Positions 1-5,643 of a stretch of DNA of 8,534 nt are shown piece after piece. A program made the position numbers and the translations under genes. A model generated the notes under the pieces. It was not told where the DNA came from. It did not search any database and saw only the letters and a list, made by a program, of their open reading frames with translations. Numbering within the stretch: the first letter of the stretch is position 1; every line of letters begins with the position of its first letter. Source of the DNA: Candidatus Neoanaerotignum tabaqchaliae. Its GTDB lineage: Bacteria; Bacillota; Clostridia; Lachnospirales; Anaerotignaceae. The DNA is taken from contig CAJFUS010000143.1 in the NCBI GenBank assembly GCA_904420235.1, positions 1 to 8,534 on the forward strand, read 5' to 3'.

Positions 1-2
1 AA

Positions 3-87
3 TGCAGTCGAGGGGACTTGAACCCCTACCCAGTTTACCCGGACTAGATCCTTAGTCTAGCGCGTATGCCAATTCCGCCACGACTGC
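3..87 (-). tRNA. tRNA-Leu, anticodon AAG
   Basis: An 85-nt tRNA folds on the minus strand. It has a perfect 7-bp acceptor stem (GCAGTCG with CGACTGC), a 5-bp anticodon stem (CTAGA/TCTAG), a long variable arm typical of class II tRNAs, and a perfect T-stem (AGGGG/CCCCT) around TTCAAGT. The 7-nt anticodon loop reads CTAAGGA, giving anticodon AAG at plus-strand positions 51-53. The discriminator base is A, as leucyl-tRNA synthetase requires. CCA is not encoded (the next bases are TT), so the CCA-adding enzyme must complete it. An A at position 34 implies deamination to inosine, presumably by TadA, to read CTT, CTC and CTA. The nearby genes use CTT as their main Leu codon, which fits. Confidence 0.95.
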
Positions 88-121
88 CTATAAGTACTGA
101 CACAACCCATCAGCGATAAAT

Positions 122-150
122 ATTTTACCACCCCTTGCAAAATTAGTCAA
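122..150 (-). promoter_or_regulatory. Promoter of the tRNA-Leu gene
   Basis: Reading the minus strand, TTGACT (plus positions 145-150) and TAAAAT (122-127) are separated by exactly 17 nt, close to the housekeeping sigma consensus. Transcription would start near 115, about 28 nt before the mature tRNA 5' end, a normal leader for a single tRNA gene. Confidence 0.75.
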
Positions 151-283
151 TAGATTTTTCAAAAAACTGATGTCTATGTTTAAAACCGCCATATTTTTTA
201 ATAATTCGGCAATTTTAAATATCAAAAACACATAATAATTTAACATATACAAATCGACGCCATTTAAAAACCATACTGCCGTT

Positions 284-383
284 TAGCGGTTATGTTCTCC
301 AGCTTGACTAAAAGCCTTAGAAAACACATACCCGACTTTTTATCGCGGCAAAATACGACTCTGCAACTCTTTCATAACCGCTA
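284..383. repeat. 11-bp perfect inverted repeat, arms 100 bp end to end
   Basis: TAGCGGTTATG at 284-294 is exactly the reverse complement of CATAACCGCTA at 373-383, with 78 nt between them. The arms cannot be extended inward or outward. They could pair as a long-range stem in RNA, or be the remains of a small mobile element. I see no transposase remnant or target duplication. Confidence 0.5.
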
Positions 384-425
384 TCTTTTAGCCGCCTTGA
401 ACATGACTCTGTTTTTCCACATTAA

Positions 426-457
426 AAGGAACGCCCTGTTTAATAAGGACGTTCCTT
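426..457 (-). terminator. Intrinsic terminator of the CARF nuclease gene
   Basis: Read as minus-strand RNA, a 12-bp stem (AAGGAACGUCCU with AGGGCGUUCCUU, one G-U pair) closes an 8-nt loop and ends in a short U-run (UUUU then AAU). It begins about 45 nt after the stop codon at 503. The G-U pair makes the stem complete only in minus-strand RNA; plus-strand RNA would have a C-A mismatch. The U-run is short, so efficiency may be modest. Confidence 0.7.
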
Positions 458-502
458 AAATTCCAGCGGTGACACAAACCGTCTTTTATATATCCCGTAA
501 AA

Positions 503-1705
503 TTAAAATTTCTTCCACTTAAGGCTAACAAGGTCGTGCTCTCTAACGGCCGAAACAAGGCGCTTTCCAAACTCTCCGCTTATTATGTCGTTTTTGTCAA
601 GCATCTCAACTCCCAGCTCCTTAGCCCTTTTATAAACGCCGCTGTTTTCCTTTTTGTCGTTGCTGAATGTTACTATAATGGCTTTAGAGAACCAGCCGCC
701 TATGCGTTTTCGTTCTATAACAAGCTCGTTTATGGCAGATGTTGTGGCTTCCGTAAGTTTGCAGCTTACAAAAACCGGCATTGAGGCGTCCGTAAAAACC
801 ACGTCAATCTCGTTTCCAGGCACAGATTTATCGTCGAATATGTCCCAGTCCACCATGGCGCCAAGGCGCACATCGCTGAATTCTCCCGTTTTAATGGCGT
901 GTATATAAACAAAAAGCTCCAGCCAAACGCCAAAGTTAATCAAGTATGACTTATATTTCTCCGATTTAAATGAAAACACAATATGTTTTTCCGAAACATA
1001 AAGGTCCTTTATAAACCCCAGCTCCTGAAATTTTTCCAGCATTTTAATATCAGGCGACACCTTGTGTCCGCCTTTTGTTTTAAAATACAGCACCGACCTT
1101 AAATCAACATCGCTTTTGGGCGTGCTGGCCATGGCCTGCTGAATATAAGAACATGTAACCCGCCACTCCTTAAGGTGGGAAAATATGTATTCGCACATAT
1201 CAAGTATGGCCCCAAACCGGCTTTCATCGGGGGCGTCGTGAGAATTGCCTATAAAAACGGCGCATTTGGCCTCCACATAATCGTCAAGAGTTAATGTTTC
1301 GGCCGGTACAAAGTCGGCCTTGTCCTCAACGTTTATTATTCGGCCCTCTATTATGTCGGAATAGAGCATTTTTGTTTTTGTCTCAATGGCGGCCTTTGCG
1401 CCGGCCACCGTCATAAGCTCGCTTCCGCCTGTAATATCCATTACGCACCGGCCGTCCCGCGAATATGTATCTATAACATCTATTACGGTTTTATATATCA
1501 TTATAACGTCGTTTATATCCACCGGCCGTATCTCGAATATTATATTCGGCAGATGTTTTTTAAAACAGCTTTCAAGGCACACAAATCTGTTTTTGTCCTT
1601 TATCTCGCTGTCGTATATAAAAACTATTCTGTCGGGCTTAACCGAAAGACAGCCCAGTATATTCTTAACTGTGTCTTTATCGTAAAAATCTATTTGGGTA
1701 AGCAT
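503..1705 (-). CDS. Orphan CARF-domain nuclease, Card1/Can2 (DUF1887) family
   Basis: This 400-aa protein has an N-terminal CARF-like Rossmann domain (about 1-135) with the hallmark DITGGSELM at 90-98, which in relatives binds cyclic oligoadenylate. A linking, winged-helix-like region follows (about 140-250). The C-terminal PD-(D/E)xK nuclease fold shows WLE (261-263), NEID (298-301) and SCK (314-316). Card1/Can2 proteins are usually 370-400 aa and cut nucleic acid when a type III CRISPR complex makes cA4. Here the position before CK is Ser rather than the usual Glu/Asp of ExK. The start is the ATG at 1703-1705, seven bases after a strong AAGGAGG; an upstream TTG in frame would translate through that ribosome binding site. 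Ile codons are nearly all ATA in the part I read, like the neighbours, so recent transfer is not indicated. No cas genes or CRISPR repeats lie nearby. Family assignment is firm; the activating ligand and activity are inferred. Confidence 0.85.
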   Translation of the reverse strand: MLTQIDFYDKDTVKNILGCLSVKPDRIVFIYDSEIKDKNRFVCLESCFKKHLPNIIFEIRPVDINDVIMIYKTVIDVIDTYSRDGRCVMDITGGSELMTVAGAKAAIETKTKMLYSDIIEGRIINVEDKADFVPAETLTLDDYVEAKCAVFIGNSHDAPDESRFGAILDMCEYIFSHLKEWRVTCSYIQQAMASTPKSDVDLRSVLYFKTKGGHKVSPDIKMLEKFQELGFIKDLYVSEKHIVFSFKSEKYKSYLINFGVWLELFVYIHAIKTGEFSDVRLGAMVDWDIFDDKSVPGNEIDVVFTDASMPVFVSCKLTEATTSAINELVIERKRIGGWFSKAIIVTFSNDKKENSGVYKRAKELGVEMLDKNDIISGEFGKRLVSAVREHDLVSLKWKKF

Positions 1706-1748
1706 TAAACCCCTCCTTAAAGGAAGCCGCAATTTAGGCTGTATATGG

Positions 1749-1777
1749 AATACATATTTTTATATTTCTCCTGTCAC
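1749..1777 (-). promoter_or_regulatory. Possible promoter of the CARF nuclease gene
   Basis: On the minus strand, GTGACA (plus positions 1772-1777) and TGTATT (1749-1754) are 17 nt apart, matching 5 of 6 and 4 of 6 consensus bases. The start codon is about 45 nt further on. The region is very AT-rich, so a chance match is possible. Confidence 0.3.
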
Positions 1778-1787
1778 GTTTAATTCA

Positions 1788-1813
1788 GGCCGCCCTTTAA
1801 AATAAGCGCGGCC
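1788..1813 (-). other. GC-rich hairpin upstream of the CARF gene
   Basis: GGCCGC and GCGGCC (1788-1793 and 1808-1813) form a 6-bp GC-only stem just after the degenerate frame ends at 1817. No T-run follows on either strand. It could be a weak terminator or an operator; I cannot tell which. Confidence 0.3.
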
Positions 1814-1816
1814 AAG

Positions 1817-2267
1817 TTATATTTTAAAATCACTTTTTAAATTCTTCAGCATTTCAAAGCCCTGCTTAAAACGGCAAAAACTCTTTTTACCGAATAATTC
1901 CCGCAAACCGCTGATAAACATGGCATTTTGAGCGCACTTAAAGGCTCTTTTATACATTTGCGTTAGCTGAGGAATACAATTATTTATACAGTTATTAAAG
2001 CCTTGAAACTCAGATTTTCGCACCCAGAAATTAATTCCGCCGCGTTTATTTAATTGATAAGCTCCTAAACTATCTGCTTATAGCCAGTATCTTTCTTCTG
2101 CGGTCTTTTCAATTAAAATAAGTGAATCCGCTTCATTCCTTAAAAACCCGCAATTATCCCTCCGAACCACCTATAAAAGACGGCCTATTGAGCGCCTCCA
2201 AAATTAGTCCATAAACCAGCTCTGATTTATAAACGGCTCTCAGCGCTTCAAAATTTATGATTGCCAT
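1817..2267 (-). pseudogene. Degenerate reading frame, origin unrecognised
   Basis: A minus-strand frame starts at an ATG (2265-2267) and runs 37 codons to a stop at 2154-2156. An overlapping frame (from 2170) continues for 30 codons to a TAA at 2078-2080, and the same frame resumes for 86 codons to 1817. One frameshift near 2155-2170 plus one nonsense change would restore a protein of about 150 aa ending in a Lys/Phe-rich tail. There is no Shine-Dalgarno before the ATG. By hand count only about 4 of 11 Ile codons are ATA and 1 of 16 Leu codons is CTT, unlike every intact gene around it. I recognise no family. Either it is a decayed foreign gene, or the frames are open by chance. The 3' piece alone (1817-2023, 68 codons from an internal ATG) has no ribosome binding site and is not a convincing gene. 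Confidence 0.35.
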
Positions 2268-2283
2268 TATTGTTAATCAATCT

Positions 2284-2676
2284 TTATTCAGCGGTTTCCT
2301 CAGATTTTCTCTCGTTTTCTATATCTTTTTTGGCCTTAGAGAAAGCGGAGCTGAAATTAAGCTTATTGGCTATTGACGGGGCCAAATCTATAATTTTGTT
2401 TAAAGCGTCCTGGTTTTTGATGTTTATAAGCTGAACATTGCCATTTACAACGGCTATAACGGCATTGGGCGCTATTTTGGCACCCATTCCGCCGGCACAG
2501 CCGTCCTTTCCATCCTTCTCGCCGCCTCCGGCTCCCATGCCGAAGGATACCTCTATAAGCGGTATAAGCACAATATCGCCAACCGTAACGGCCTCGCCCA
2601 CAACGGTTTTTGATGAAACAAACTCCCCTAACTTAGAGCAAAGGGCTTCGATACTTGAGTTAACATTAGCTCCCAT
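2284..2676 (-). CDS. gerW: GerW/YtfJ-family spore protein
   Basis: This 130-aa protein has the Spore_YtfJ arrangement. A helical N-terminus is followed by GEAVTVGDIVLIPLIEVSFG (27-46), a glycine-rich stretch (46-66, including GMGAGGG and GGMGAK), then IAPNAVIAVVNGNVQLINI (68-86), and a charged C-terminal tail. In Bacillus subtilis, YtfJ (GerW) is made in the forespore and is needed for normal germination; most endospore formers have it. The start is the ATG at 2674-2676, preceded at good spacing by AGAGGTG; a longer in-frame start 30 bases upstream would translate through that site. It is the last gene of the cluster, 71 nt after a DUF2953 gene, the same partner as B. subtilis ytfI. That pairing supports both calls and points to a spore-forming host. 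Confidence 0.92.
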   Translation of the reverse strand: MGANVNSSIEALCSKLGEFVSSKTVVGEAVTVGDIVLIPLIEVSFGMGAGGGEKDGKDGCAGGMGAKIAPNAVIAVVNGNVQLINIKNQDALNKIIDLAPSIANKLNFSSAFSKAKKDIENERKSEETAE

Positions 2677-2726
2677 TAAACACACCTCTTGTAATTTATT
2701 TTTCACGCCTGCCGCGCTGTATGTTC

Positions 2727-2750
2727 AAAACCGGCCTTTCAGCCGTTTTA
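2727..2750 (-). other. Hairpin between the DUF2953 and gerW genes
   Basis: Minus-strand RNA can pair AAAACGGCU with GGCCGGUUUU, with one bulged G, around a GAAA loop. The stem begins in the stop codon of the DUF2953 gene and ends in UUUU. It could be a partial terminator, a processing site or an RNA stabiliser that sets gerW levels apart from the upstream genes. Confidence 0.4.
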
Positions 2751-3782
2751 TTCCTTAATATATATTATTATGGCCTTTCTTACCTGTTTAATTTTAACAA
2801 ACATCAAAAGACTATATAAAATGTATCCTGGCCTGAAACAGCCCCAAAAATCGGCATTTCCGCTGAAACTTAATCCGTCAAAGTCACCTTCGGCCCTTAT
2901 GCCGCCGCCTATAATGCCGTTAAGCACACCCAAAGCGCCCAGCAAAAGTCCCGTATACATTGGCTCTCCAACTCCGGCTCGGATATGGGCTTTGATTTTT
3001 TTTGGCAAAACAGCTCCCAAAATTCTTTTTAAAAGCCTTACCCCTCCAAAAGCCACTGTTTTTTTCTCGCCAAAGCTCAGGCTCAAAATATACTTAAGGG
3101 CCGGATTTGTTTTGCTTTCCTCGTTTTCCGGCTCAACACTCATGTTATCTTTTCTTTCTTTCGGCTCTTTGTTTTCTTCGGCTTCAACGGAGGCGAAATC
3201 GGACATTTTAATACGTCTTATTTCCGGCTGGGGGCTGTTTTTTCTTTCCCTCTCAAGCATAGATGAGTATCTTTTCTCCCAGCTTAAATTGCCTGACGCC
3301 TTTGAAACGGAACCCTCTTTTTTAATATCAGAGCCGTAAATATTTTTATCCCTTTTAATTTCACTTTTCTCAGGGCCGGAACGCTTTTGCGGTTGGGCTT
3401 TTCCACTGCTTCCGTCGGCTTTTTTGTTCTCAGCTTTTTCTATTCTTTGAACCGGCGCCCTTTTAAGGCCGTCCTTTTCATCGGGCATTTCCCTTTTCGG
3501 CTTCGGCCTTTTTTCGGCTTTTTCCCTTGGATAAAGACTTTTCCCAAAAATCTTTACCGAAAGACTTACGTCGTCGTTTTCATACAAAGCCTTAATTTTA
3601 ACAATTCCCATAAGATATGAAACATCAGTGTTAAATTTGAACCCATTTTCGCCGTCAATATTAACGGCATACTTTATTTTGCTTAAAAGGGCAAAAAACA
3701 ATATGGCCAAAGTCAAAATAATTAAAACACATACTATTACGGCCGCGGCTTTTAAAATTAAAAATAAAACGCCAGCCACCAT
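2748..3782 (-). CDS. DUF2953 membrane protein (YtfI-like), long charged linker
   Basis: The 344-aa product has an N-terminal membrane helix (about 4-33), then a beta-rich DUF2953 start (about 36-84, KIKYAVNIDGENGF and VSLSVKIFGKSLYP). A highly charged, Lys/Glu/Arg/Ser-rich linker follows (about 85-225). The conserved C-terminal half (226-344) includes KKIKAHIRAGVGEPMYTG (261-278), a hydrophobic stretch (275-293) and FDGLSFSGNADFWG (301-314). DUF2953 proteins are usually about 200-230 aa, so the linker accounts for most of the extra length. The family sits next to gerW/ytfJ in many spore formers; its biochemical role is not known to me. The start is the ATG at 3780-3782, after AAAGGGGTGAT, one base past the stop of the upstream DUF1461 gene, so the two are probably translationally coupled. 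Confidence 0.85.
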   Translation of the reverse strand: MVAGVLFLILKAAAVIVCVLIILTLAILFFALLSKIKYAVNIDGENGFKFNTDVSYLMGIVKIKALYENDDVSLSVKIFGKSLYPREKAEKRPKPKREMPDEKDGLKRAPVQRIEKAENKKADGSSGKAQPQKRSGPEKSEIKRDKNIYGSDIKKEGSVSKASGNLSWEKRYSSMLERERKNSPQPEIRRIKMSDFASVEAEENKEPKERKDNMSVEPENEESKTNPALKYILSLSFGEKKTVAFGGVRLLKRILGAVLPKKIKAHIRAGVGEPMYTGLLLGALGVLNGIIGGGIRAEGDFDGLSFSGNADFWGCFRPGYILYSLLMFVKIKQVRKAIIIYIKE

Positions 3783-3783
3783 A

Positions 3784-4476
3784 TCACCCCTTTAAACGCT
3801 TTCTAAGCCTTATAATTAAATAGGCTGTGCTTAAAATTAAAACAGCCGCCACGCAGGTTTCAAAGCGCACAAGTATATTAACAACTGTGTCAATAAAAAA
3901 TTCCAGCGGCACCATGTTTATAAGACGGCTTTCGGCAGGGTCCAAAAGCCAAAGGTCATTGTTGAAAAATGTCTCGTGAAAAAGTATAAAAAGCCCGTTA
4001 AAATCTATAACCATGGCTATGGCAAAAAAGGCCGACACAGCTATTATAAATCCCGAAACAACGGCAAAGGCGGAACATACGGTTTTAAAATCGCTTTTTA
4101 AAATCAAAAGGCCGGCAACGCAAAGGGCAAAAACCGCGACGGCGGCCCTTCTTATTACAATTCCGCCCTGAACAAGCTCTTTCACGTCAACCATGTGGCT
4201 TTTTTCCCTTTCGGTGAAATACTCTCCTTCATAGCCTTCTCCCGCCGGCATATCAAGACTGTCCGTCTCATCAAGCATATACTCCACCAGAAGCCAAGCG
4301 GCCTTGTCAACGCTTTCCTTAGGGGCGTCAACAAAGGAATATGAATTGTGCTTTTCAAACTCCCTTTGGTAATATTCAACATCGCTGAAGGCAACCCACT
4401 GAACCGAAGATATTAATATAACAACAAACATTGCGACAGCACACACAAAAGACAAAACAAACGGCAAAACCCTCAA
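3784..4476 (-). CDS. TIGR01906/DUF1461 integral membrane protein
   Basis: This 230-aa protein has about four membrane helices (4-26, 108-126, 133-157 and 205-224). Between helices 1 and 2 is an outside-facing segment with FTEREKSHMVDVKEL (87-101); between 3 and 4 is FHETFFNNDLWLLDP (166-180) followed by RLINMVPLEFF (184-194). Both are the conserved signatures of the DUF1461 family as I know it. Function is unknown; the family is common in Firmicutes. The start is a TTG (4474-4476) placed six bases after AGGAGAG. It overlaps the TGA of the upstream 102-aa gene, so coupled translation is expected. The gene ends one base before the DUF2953 start. Confidence 0.85.
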   Translation of the reverse strand: MRVLPFVLSFVCAVAMFVVILISSVQWVAFSDVEYYQREFEKHNSYSFVDAPKESVDKAAWLLVEYMLDETDSLDMPAGEGYEGEYFTEREKSHMVDVKELVQGGIVIRRAAVAVFALCVAGLLILKSDFKTVCSAFAVVSGFIIAVSAFFAIAMVIDFNGLFILFHETFFNNDLWLLDPAESRLINMVPLEFFIDTVVNILVRFETCVAAVLILSTAYLIIRLRKRLKG

Positions 4477-4781
4477 AGTTTACTCTCCTTTATAAGATTT
4501 TGGCCTATATTATTAATATCCCATTTGTTTTCCAAGGCGTACTTAACGGCCTCGGCATATATTCTGTAGGCGTTGTACTTTCCGGAACTTATGCCGGCCA
4601 CATACATATCCTTATACCGCTCCCCGCTGAAATACTCATAGCTTGAGACTATAACGGAGGGAACATTTTCCCCAACGCACAAAAGATATATGTTGAAAAC
4701 CGGCAGGCCCCTTTTAAGGGAATATATAACCGTTTCAACATCGTCTATGGCGCTTATAAAAACATCGTCAATAAATCTCAT
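4473..4781 (-). CDS. Hypothetical protein, 102 aa, first gene of the gerW cluster
   Basis: I do not recognise this family. The 102-aa product is probably soluble and mixed alpha/beta: an acidic N-terminus (MRFIDDVFISAIDDVETVIY), a hydrophobic strand-like run (PVFNIYLLCVGENVPSVIV, 27-45), an aromatic patch (YEYFSGERYKDMYVAG, 48-63) and a C-terminal helix (YAEAVKYALENKW, 75-87). There is no signal peptide or membrane helix. The start is the ATG at 4779-4781, seven bases after AGAGG; the longer in-frame start at 4862 lies upstream of the likely promoter and would add an unlikely hydrophobic extension. It overlaps the DUF1461 start by three bases and leads the cluster that ends with gerW. A sporulation link is possible from context only. 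Confidence 0.75.
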   Translation of the reverse strand: MRFIDDVFISAIDDVETVIYSLKRGLPVFNIYLLCVGENVPSVIVSSYEYFSGERYKDMYVAGISSGKYNAYRIYAEAVKYALENKWDINNIGQNLIKESKL

Positions 4782-4817
4782 GGCAAAACCTCTAATTAAA
4801 CAGAATATAAAAAATAA

Positions 4818-4852
4818 AAGCCGAATAAAAACAGTATAGCATAAACCGGCTT
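4818..4852 (-). terminator. Possible terminator of the TauE/SafE gene pair
   Basis: On the minus strand AAGCCG (plus 4847-4852 side) pairs with CGGCTT (4818-4823 side) and is followed directly by TTATTTTTT. The stem is only 6 bp and the loop 23 nt, weaker than a classic terminator. It lies about 20 nt after the stop of the second permease gene, where a terminator is expected. Confidence 0.4.
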
Positions 4853-4861
4853 CAAATTCCA
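4828..4861 (-). promoter_or_regulatory. Extended -10 promoter of the orf102-DUF1461-DUF2953-gerW cluster
   Basis: The minus strand reads TGC-TATACT (plus 4833-4841), a TGN-extended -10 box, with a poor -35 (TGGAAT at 4856-4861) 17 nt upstream. Start of transcription near 4826 would give a leader of about 45 nt to the ATG at 4781. The 16-nt core TATGCTATACTGTTTT recurs exactly in the promoter at 5775-5790. Confidence 0.65.
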
Positions 4862-4873
4862 TATAATTACAGC

Positions 4874-5230
4874 CTATTTGCCTTTTCCCTTTTTAAAAAG
4901 CTCCGATATTCCCACAAAAAGCAGAAAAATGGCGAAAAGCCGCCTTAAAGAACCAGCGCTTATGGCCATAGCCGCAAAAGCGCCAATAGCGCAAGCCGGC
5001 AGCGACGGCAGTATAACCGGCTTAAGCACGCTTTTTTCAATGTTGCCCTTCTTTTTGTGTATTATAACGGCGGCGGCCGCCGAAGGTATAAAATACATAA
5101 GGTTTATGCCCTGTATCTGCTGCTGGGTTAAATCGGTAAAAAACGTAAGAACCGGTATAAGCAGCATTCCGCCGCCTATGCCCATTCCGCCGAAAACAGC
5201 CGAAAACAGACCGGATAAAAAAAATATCAT
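4874..5230 (-). CDS. TauE/SafE (TSUP) permease half, second of a split pair
   Basis: This 118-aa hydrophobic protein has about four membrane helices. The family's glycine-rich motif is near the start (GGMGIGGGMLLIPVL, 14-28), followed by GINLMYFIPSAAAA (41-54) and a final helix with SLRRLFAIFLLFVGISELF (94-112). TauE/SafE proteins, exporters or importers of sulfur compounds and organic anions, are normally about 250 aa with two such repeats; this is one repeat only. The ATG (5228-5230) overlaps the stop of the upstream half in an ATGA, a mark of coupled translation, so the two products most likely assemble into one permease. The substrate cannot be told from sequence. Short family members in tandem are known in Clostridia, so I call this a natural split rather than a frameshift. 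Confidence 0.85.
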   Translation of the reverse strand: MIFFLSGLFSAVFGGMGIGGGMLLIPVLTFFTDLTQQQIQGINLMYFIPSAAAAVIIHKKKGNIEKSVLKPVILPSLPACAIGAFAAMAISAGSLRRLFAIFLLFVGISELFKKGKGK

Positions 5231-5592
5231 ATAATCAACATCCTAACCGCCGAAGCTATAATTACAACGCCGAAAATTTTGTGAATAAGGTTATTTGATA
5301 TTTTGCTAAGCAAAAGCGCTCCCAAAAGCCCGCCTATAACGCCTCCCGCCGAGGCCTGAAGCACGTTTAAAATAAGTATATCGGCTTTAAAAAGATAAAC
5401 CGCCGCCGAGACTATTGATATTGGAAGTATAACGGCAACTGCTGTTGCGTGGCTTTTTCTGGCTTCCATTTTTCCCTTTTTCTCGAAGGCGTACACAGCG
5501 GCCACTCCCCCGCCGGAGCCGAAAATTCCGTTTATAAGCCCTATAACGGCGCCGAAAATAGCAGCCTGCTTTTTACTCATTTTTTCGCCCAT
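5227..5592 (-). CDS. TauE/SafE (TSUP) permease half, first of a split pair
   Basis: This 121-aa membrane protein carries one TauE/SafE repeat. It has a short basic N-terminus (MGEKMSKKQ), the glycine motif GIFGSGGGVAAVYAF (22-36), a conserved ARKSHATAVAVILPIS stretch (44-59), then GGVIGGLLGALLLSKI (83-98) and a last helix (103-121). It has no second repeat; that is supplied by the next gene, which overlaps its stop codon. The start is the ATG at 5590-5592, nine to ten bases after GGGAGGT; an earlier GTG in frame would be inside that ribosome binding site. The gene is transcribed away from the radical SAM gene, with 231 nt of divergent promoter region between them. Confidence 0.87.
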   Translation of the reverse strand: MGEKMSKKQAAIFGAVIGLINGIFGSGGGVAAVYAFEKKGKMEARKSHATAVAVILPISIVSAAVYLFKADILILNVLQASAGGVIGGLLGALLLSKISNNLIHKIFGVVIIASAVRMLII

Positions 5593-5612
5593 AAAAAAAT
5601 AACCTCCCACTT

Positions 5613-5643
5613 ACTATATTTCTTATTTAATTTAAAATGTCAA
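5613..5643 (-). promoter_or_regulatory. Likely promoter of the TauE/SafE pair
   Basis: The minus strand has a perfect -35 TTGACA (plus 5638-5643). The best -10, TATAGT (5613-5618), is 19 nt away, longer than usual; AATATA (5615-5620) gives the ideal 17 nt but a poorer match. The first choice would place the transcript start close to the ribosome binding site at 5603-5608. Confidence 0.45.

Larger units (their letters stand above)
88..502. other. Gene-free stretch between the tRNA and the CARF nuclease gene
   Basis: This 415-bp AT-rich stretch holds the tRNA promoter, an 11-bp inverted repeat (284-294 and 373-383) and the terminator of the CARF gene (426-457). I see no supportable coding region. 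The longest minus-strand frame near the tRNA (88-192, 34 codons) has no ribosome binding site and covers the tRNA promoter. Confidence 0.6.

Noticed and set aside
88..192. 34-codon minus-strand frame next to the tRNA
   Set aside because: It has no ribosome binding site, covers the tRNA promoter and ends one base before the tRNA; most likely a chance frame.
388..570. 60-codon minus-strand frame overlapping the CARF gene end
   Set aside because: It has no Shine-Dalgarno, runs through the terminator hairpin and overlaps a clear gene in another frame.
1..1705. tRNA-anchored genomic island carrying the CARF nuclease
   Set aside because: Integrative elements usually use the tRNA 3' end, which points out of the window. 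The nuclease lies on the 5' side, no integrase or repeated tRNA end is seen, and its codon use matches the host.
2770..3339. 189-codon plus-strand frame opposite the DUF2953 gene
   Set aside because: Its Ser/Pro/Leu/Phe-rich product is what the antisense of a Lys/Glu-rich coding sequence gives; it has no ribosome binding site or recognisable domain.
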